Of a DNA stretch of 64,000 bases, positions 58,701 to 64,000 are shown one piece after another (positions within the stretch are counted from its first letter, which is position 1; each line of letters opens with the position of its first letter). Below the pieces are notes generated by a model that ran no database searches, had not been told where the DNA came from, and was given only the letters and a program-made list of their open reading frames with translations. The stretch spans positions 6,255,838 to 6,319,837 of the forward strand of contig JASKMD010000026.1 of the NCBI GenBank assembly GCA_030144725.1, read 5' to 3'. This DNA comes from Haematococcus lacustris. Its lineage: Eukaryota > Chlorophyta > Chlorophyceae > Chlamydomonadales > Haematococcaceae. Both the position numbers and the translations under genes were made by a program.

Positions 58701-59773
58701 CATGCAGTTGGAGGAGGAGGCAGCCAGCGTGTCCCAGCAGCAGTGGGGGACCCGCAAGCACCTGGTGGTGTTCTTTGGCAACGGAGGCATTGGCACCCGG
58801 GGTGGGTGGGGGGCCAAGGCCGTGCTGCAGGCCTGCCGCAAGGTGGTGGGAGAGGCCCAACAGCGGCAAGCCAACAGACAGGCTGCCAGGCAAGGTGGTG
58901 CCAGTGAATGAGTTCTGCACCAGCAGGGTCAGCTCAATCATGACCAGGCCCCAGCCTGTTGAGAAGCAGCTGGACAACAGCAAGCCCACCAGGCTTGAAG
59001 GCTGCAAGCCGCAGCCAGGTCAGGTGCAGAACCACTTGTTGTGGTCAGCCTGGAGCAAGCGGTTTGAGGCGCCAGTGCGGGGGCTCATGTGGTGCCCTTG
59101 GCTGGCCCAGGCCACCCCTGGGGACCTTGGCGAATGGGTGGACAGGGATTGCAACGCAGCCCTCAACCTCCAGCGGGCAGGGGAGGCCAAGTGGCGCCCA
59201 CTGGAGCTGTGCAGGTGGAAAACCCGAGCAAGGCTTCCTGCTAAGGGCAAGGAGTACCCAGCATTGGGCTTCAAGAAGCTGCGAGACCAAGCCCCCAAGG
59301 CCCAAGCCCAGCAGCCTGTAGCACAGTAGCATGTGTGCCCAAGGCAAAGCTTAAGCTGTTGCTTACATCAGAGCCTGTGTTTCATGCCAACATCGATCGC
59401 CCAACCCTCGCAAGGGGGTGGGGGTAGGACATTAGGTATTGGTACCGGATGCTTGTCTCAGGCAAACCGTTCGGACTACAGATAACACAGCCCCTACCCG
59501 TTAGTACGGGAATTATGTGCTGCGCCAGGTCATGACAGGCCCAGTTTAACAAGCACGTCTACCATGATAGTCAAGATGGCACAGGGATTGCTGGGAACAC
59601 CAGGTTTAGAGGCGAGGAAGGCATGCCACACCTGTGGAGCCTGTTGATCCCAGCTCCTTAATGTGCTCCGCGTAGTTCCTGCCCACGCACCAAATGTTGG
59701 ACGGGGCAATAGGGTGGGCAGCTGTTGCATGATTCCGCATAAGGGACGCGGCTGCTGCTGTGGGAATGCGCAT
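55727..59773 (-). CDS. FAHD1: FAHD1-type acylpyruvase / oxaloacetate decarboxylase
   Basis: Five exons: 59773-59632, 58276-58095, 57601-57514, 56738-56586, 55839-55727; 225 residues, the normal size. Mitochondrial FAHD1 cleaves acylpyruvates and decarboxylates oxaloacetate using Mg2+. Landmarks: IWCVGRNYAEHIKELG, GEPMIFLKAGSSA, the metal-binding DVHHEVELALELG, ALDLTARDVQ, RWPWTLAKSFP, LELHLSVNGVTRQ, STRHMIFKVADLL, GDLLLTGTPEGV and a short C-terminus. The first 15 or so residues (MRIPTAAAASLMRNHAT) resemble a mitochondrial presequence; an in-frame ATG at 59740 is an alternative start. Intron 3 has a GC donor at 57513. Intron 1 holds a Fanzor-like fragment and a copied piece of the neighbouring gene. 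Confidence 0.9.
58317..58461 (+). repeat. Copied exon-intron fragment of the TXNDC17-like gene
   Basis: 145 bp matching 60949-61094 (exon 3 end, splice donor and start of intron 3 of the thioredoxin-like gene) with few changes. It lies in FAHD1 intron 1 in the same orientation as its source. Right after it, several tandem GTAACTGTTGCCAAT units (58455-58530) follow. Confidence 0.85.
58707..59329 (+). pseudogene. Fanzor/TnpB-like C-terminal fragment, copy E
   Basis: The first frame reads WGTRKHLVVFFGNGGIGTRG, then GWGAKAVLQACRKVV. A frameshift near 58850 moves to VPVNEFCTSRVSSIM (the TSxxxS site that leads into the TnpB zinc finger), PVRGLMWCPW, EWVDRDCNAALNLQRAG (third RuvC Asp), KWRPLELC and the Gln-rich end at 59329. 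It is the longest coding remnant of the A-E family, about 205 codons, with a different 3' flank from A-D. The N-terminal wedge and the first RuvC motif are absent, so it cannot be active. Assignment to Fanzor is by motif order only. It lies in FAHD1 intron 1, antisense to that gene. Confidence 0.6.
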
Positions 59774-59965
59774 CTTTCGCTACGCTGTCAGCCCTGCACT
59801 GTTCGCAACTTGCTGGGCTGGGCTGGGCTCGTTAAGGTGGTTAGGCAGGTGTATTGCTGCACCAGGCGACAGGCGAGCGAGGTTAGATAGTGAGTTAGCG
59901 AGATATCTGGTGATTTATTACCCAGAAATCGACGCGACGCTAAAGACAGCCTCGTACACGGAATC
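59774..59965. promoter_or_regulatory. Compact divergent promoter of FAHD1 and the TXNDC17-like gene
   Basis: Only 192 bp separate the two start codons, so both transcripts must start within this stretch or very near it. No specific motif is assigned. Confidence 0.45.
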
Positions 59966-61940
59966 ATGTCCCGCAAGCCCACAAGCCCTTCCACAAGCAT
60001 CTTTAAAATCCTTATAGCGACCTCGGCATGCTACGCAGTGTTCCTGATGTACAGCGCTCTGAGACCACGGTCTCGGGGGACGACCGTCAAACACAGGTAC
60101 ATGGATGGCACATGGATGCTAACCTGCCTGGGTGCATGTCGATGCCCTGGATCCTCAAATACGCCGCTGCCACTGCAGACCATCCTACCACAAGACAGTG
60201 CACCACAGCGTATACAAAGCCCTGCTCCCGGAGCTGCTGGCGCAGTCCGCGCCGCACTACCTGCTGTTCACCTCGGGCACACTGGCGGACGGGACGCCCT
60301 GGTGCCCTGACTGTGCTGTCAGCATTCCCATCGTAAGGTAAGGCACCACTGGGCTGCAAGGCCTGCCTCACACCCCTGTGATCTACAGGCAGCTATGCAT
60401 TCAGCCCATGATATCCTAGCACATGCCTCTTCCTGCTTTGTCTGTGCGGGTGACATCACCCCCAGGTGCCTGATGGCCCATGTGTGACCTGCAACCCACC
60501 TTGGGATTGTCACGCACCCATGTCCTCCATGACCACAGGGCACTTGCCCACCCATGACGGTCACAAAAAGTGCACAGTGTGCAGGCTGCTGGGCTTGATT
60601 CGTGCTCCAAGCCTGCTTATATCCAGAAATAGCTCAGGGTCAAGCAACCAGCCTCCCTGACATCAGACACAACCCCCAGTGTGGGGCAGGAGGCTATAGG
60701 GTTTACCCACGATGTGTGTGGCCGTGGCTGTGAATGTAACGCTAACAACGGCCTTGTGTGTGGTTGTCATTGCGGGGCTGAATATGGCCTCATGTGTGGC
60801 AGTGTCTGTGGCCTTGACTATGGTCTCATGTGCTGCTGTGTCTGTGGCTCTGACACTGGCTTTTCGAGTGGCGGTGGCTGTGGTGTGCCTCTGGCAGCAC
60901 AGGAGCATGGTGAGTGATGTTGGCGGCTCCCTGCTTGAGGTTGAGGTGGGCAGCGGCAGCGAGTGGCGGGACGCCCAGCACCCCCTCAGGTGTGCAGCTC
61001 ACCTGCGCTGCCCTGCTGCCCAGACCCACACAACCACAGCCTGGTTGATGAACAGGTTGGCTGCCTAGGGGCATTGTTTAGAGGCCGGTTGTGTGTGCAG
61101 TCGCATTGGCTCTGGCAGGAGTAGTGGGAGGTGAGGGTTAGACCACAGCTTTGCTGGCGCTGGAGCACAAAGGTTGAGTGACCACTGCTTGGCAGAGAAG
61201 CAAACATGCCTGCTGGCAGGGAGGTGGGAGGGGAGAGGGGGCCAGTCGACGCTGTGAAGGCAATTTGAAATGTGCTGAGGCATTCTCAGAGAAATGTGGA
61301 GTTGTCCGTGTAGCAATATTGAGAACATGTGCTGGACAGTGCGGGGATAACGGGGTGGATGGCCAGAGGAGTGGTGCCAAGCCTTGATGCAAGGCCAGGA
61401 CTAGAGTGCCATGCTGCTGCTGCCACTGCATGCATGCTTGGTGGAGTGGACGAGCTGGTTGCCTGCATGCCCCTAAGCCAAAACACCCGCTGCCGACACC
61501 TGTGTTGGATCTTTGAGACCCGCACTCAGTGCAAAGGCAGATGGGAAGGCTCCGCAGCTCTTGCGGTCTTGCACCCTGCCGGGCAAGGATGAAGCTGGGA
61601 GGAAACTGAGAGAAACTGCATGGCACACTGCACGGTTGCACGCTGCACAGCACGCTGCACGGCCACTGTACGCTGCACGGCGCACTTTATCTTTCGCTGG
61701 GGACGCCGCAGGGTGGACGCGGCCATGCCCGTGAAGTACGTCCCGACCGTGTACCACTACTCCGTGGCGGGCGGCGCCGGGGCTCGCATCAGCAACCAGC
61801 TGAACAGCGATGCGACGGTGGAGGCGTTGCGAGTGGTGGTCGCCATGTTCTTAAGGGATACCGCTGGCCAGAGTAAGAGCGCAGTCAGCTACGCGCAGAC
61901 TGTGATTGAGAGCAAGGGCAAGAAGTGTGGAGGCTGCTGA
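59966..61940 (+). CDS. TXNDC17-like (TRP14) thioredoxin with N-terminal membrane anchor
   Basis: Four exons: 59966-60096, 60179-60337, 60903-60989, 61712-61940; 201 residues. The core is the thioredoxin-like domain of TXNDC17: HYLLFTSGTLADGTPWCPDC with the WCPDC redox site near 84-88, LLEVEVGSGSEWRDAQHPLR (the counterpart of the family's VGDRPxWKDPxxxxR) and VKYVPTVYHYS before the cis-Pro loop. Relatives reduce small disulfides, cystine and nitrosothiols. Unlike the cytosolic animal protein (~123 residues), this one has an N-terminal hydrophobic segment (IFKILIATSACYAVFLMYSAL, 13-33) and a C-terminal extension ending KKCGGC. The segment may be a membrane anchor or organelle signal (inference). 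Confidence 0.82.
60949..61094 (+). repeat. Source copy of the duplicated exon-intron fragment
   Basis: Matches 58317-58461; this copy includes the functional exon 3 end and splice donor, so it is the likely original. Confidence 0.85.
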
Positions 61941-63522
61941 ACGCAGTGCGGTATGTGTGAGTGTATGTGTGCTGCCCTTTGGCACGTCCTGCGCCGTAAT
62001 GGGCCAACCCCGAGTCGCGGCTAGTCAGCTTCAGTGCCACTGCCGCAGCTGTTGTTACAGGTCTTCCTTATGACGTTGCTCTATCCACAGCGCAGGCATC
62101 TTAGACAAACAATTAACATGGAACAATCTGTTTGATTGTGGGTAATTACACTCAGCTACTCCAATCAAGTTGATGCGTCCTCGGCCGCACACTTAATGAC
62201 TACAAATCCCATCCCGATAGCACTTCCCCTTTAAACCACTGGGCACCCCATCAAAACGGTTGAAGGCGCATGCAAGTGTGGTGCTGGCCATAACGTACCC
62301 TGAATCCCGTAAATGGAACAGTGGGTTCACAGCCCAAAGAGCTACCTCGCTCCAAGCTGGTACATGGCATCTAGGCTAGATTAACCAGTGGGGTGCGTGG
62401 TGGACAACTCCCGCACGTCCCATTGCTTTATCGACCGTTGTTTCGCCTAGTGCTTCGGCTTGCAATAGCTCTGCCCATGATCCTAGGTCATGGCTATGTA
62501 ATTATGTGTGCAGCATCAGTGAAGCATCATCTCTACAACGTGTCATTTACAAGGCATCAAACAACTGTGATACACATACACTCACACACAAAGCAATCAA
62601 GGCGGTGTTGCGCTTCATAACGAAATGTGCTAGTCCTCAGCGATGGTATTCAAAATTGTACGGAAGAGTATATGTCGCCACCAACAGCATATCAACATCC
62701 TCGCATACACGCATCATCCCTTACAAAGCACCAACCGCAAGCACTACTTCGCGGATGCCGCGCTGCTTCGTCGATGACAATGACAATGACAATGTGTACC
62801 GCAACAACAAACGTGCAGCCCGAGAAGGACAACAATGCCGATCTGCTGATGCTCCTGAGGTAGTAAGCAGCACATGCGCATGCGCTGAGCTGGTTGGAGT
62901 GCCAACCAGGATGACAGCCTTGGCTGGTTCCGTACCCCGCCCAGTGAAGGGAGACCCCATGCCGCCTGATCTAAACCTTTGGCTGGCGCCTGCTGGCTTC
63001 CAGCTTGCACACCCACCATGCAGCAGATGGACAAGAATTAGCGCACCCACCATGCGGCTGGGAGCAGGGGAAAGCACTCCACCACCAGGTTAGCAGGGCA
63101 GGTAGCCACCAGGCAGCTGCCCTGGGCGTAACCCCGCTCGACACCCCAAGGGGAGTGGTAGGAGGAGGGTGACACTCATCACGGCACTCGTTGCTGGCTG
63201 CTATTTGCTGGGTGCCAGCCTAGTGCCACTGGCAGGGCCAGGGGGGGCGTGGGGCAGGCCTGGGCGACAGTGTGGGGAGGAGCTCCACCTCCTCCTTCTT
63301 CTTCTTCCCCTCCTCACCCCTCCTGCCCCTGGCCAGCGGCCTCCTCCCCCCGCACCGCAAGGGGGATGGTGTCAAGGTGCTGGTGATGAGCCGGCCCTGG
63401 CGAAGCATCCCGCATGCAGAGCAGCAGCACAGGGGGCAGGGGTGCTTGGGAGCAGCTACCGGCAGCTGCCCCACCCACGCTGCACAGGGCCTGTCCGGCC
63501 TCCCTATTGCTGGCCCAGCAGC
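61941..63522. other. Region without a supported gene
   Basis: 3' UTR of the thioredoxin-like gene, then mixed sequence. Open frames up to 195 codons overlap on both strands, but none shows a recognisable domain or splice-consistent extension. Confidence 0.35.
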
Positions 63523-63999
63523 TCATGCAGCGCACAGCAGGCGGCGCCAAGCAGGGGCGGCAGTGGGGCAGGAGGGCTGCTGCACAGCCGCACTGACAGG
63601 GCCAGCCTCGCTGCTGCCTGTCCTTGAGCTGGACCCAACCTGCTGCCCCCCTTGCTGCTGCTGCTGCTGCTGCTGGCTGCTGGTGGTGGTGGCAGCCACA
63701 CCATGGGTTGCTGACGGGCCCACCACTGAGACAGGCGGGTGAGCCTCCACCGCACCTTGCCCCACTGTCCCTCTTGACCCTGCATCCGGGGTCGCCGTGG
63801 CTGGGCTGGCGGCAGGCCCTGGGGCAGCAGCTGGGGCAGCAGCAGGGCCATAGCCTGGGGTTGGAGTTGGAGTAGAAGAGTGAGAGCCCGGCTCTGTGGT
63901 GTGACCAGGCAGGCAGCTCAAGGTGTTCAGCCGAGGGCGCACGCTGGCTGCCCCTCCCCCACTTCCCCTGCTGTCCCTGGCGGCTGCAGGGCGGGCAGT
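63523..63999 (-). CDS. Possible low-complexity exon entering from the right edge
   Basis: A minus-strand frame stays open from the window edge to 63523. It is rich in Ala, Pro, Ser, Gly and Gln (GPAAAPAAAPGPAASPATAT, a Gln run near 63660) and resembles disordered linkers of large volvocalean proteins. No domain is seen and composition alone can keep a frame open, so this is weak. Confidence 0.25.
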   Translation of the reverse strand, partial: TARPAAARDSRGSGGGAASVRPRLNTLSCLPGHTTEPGSHSSTPTPTPGYGPAAAPAAAPGPAASPATATPDAGSRGTVGQGAVEAHPPVSVVGPSATHGVAATTTSSQQQQQQQQGGQQVGSSSRTGSSEAGPVSAAVQQPSCPTAAPAWRRLLCAA

Positions 64000-64000
64000 T

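Overview
The window looks like nuclear DNA of a chlamydomonadalean green alga, most like Haematococcus. It is GC-rich, has many short introns with GT-AG (sometimes GC-AG) borders, uses TGTAA-type polyadenylation signals, and is full of low-complexity satellites. It carries a nuclear psbP gene with a chloroplast plus twin-arginine transit peptide, and the fused plant/algal form of the methionine-salvage dehydratase-phosphatase. No bacterial operons, ribosome binding sites or CRISPR arrays are present. All spliced models were assembled by eye; in every one the exon phases match and the total length is a multiple of three.

Layout. 1-1853 (-): nucleoplasmin-like nuclear protein, running off the left edge. 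2472-4736 (+): PsbP. 5471-21257 (+): a 23-exon gene for a ~1975-residue protein with three cyclic-nucleotide-binding domains, with transposon fragments in its introns. 22011-23114 (-): CUE-like small protein, head to head with a 91-residue orphan protein (23493-24015, +). 24164-36450: retrotransposon territory, with a solo LINE 3' end, a large minisatellite, a near full-length LINE (27294-35924) flanked by 70-bp direct repeats but broken by one stop and two frameshifts, and a diverged LINE tail. 36600-37351 (-): small secreted Cys/Gly-rich protein. 38279-46281 (-): DEP1 (MtnB-MtnC fusion); its 3.4-kb intron 4 holds a complete but internally deleted TA-target DNA transposon and a 14-bp minisatellite. 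46996-49852 (+): ETF beta subunit. 50539-55330 (+): TDA3-like FAD oxidoreductase. 55727-59773 (-): FAHD1-type acylpyruvase, head to head with a membrane-anchored TXNDC17-like thioredoxin (59966-61940, +). 61941-64000: little that can be called, apart from a possible low-complexity exon at the right edge.

Several neighbouring genes are divergent pairs sharing short upstream regions. The host genes are mostly housekeeping (photosystem II, methionine salvage, electron-transfer flavoprotein, carboxylic-acid metabolism) and form no single pathway.

The most interesting signal is a dispersed family (five copies, A-E) whose coding part ends in a TnpB/Fanzor-like C-terminus and whose 3' noncoding part is conserved. 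Copies are truncated at variable points on the coding side but share a fixed 3' end, and one copy is flanked by a 15-bp target duplication that spans a splice acceptor of the cyclic-nucleotide gene.
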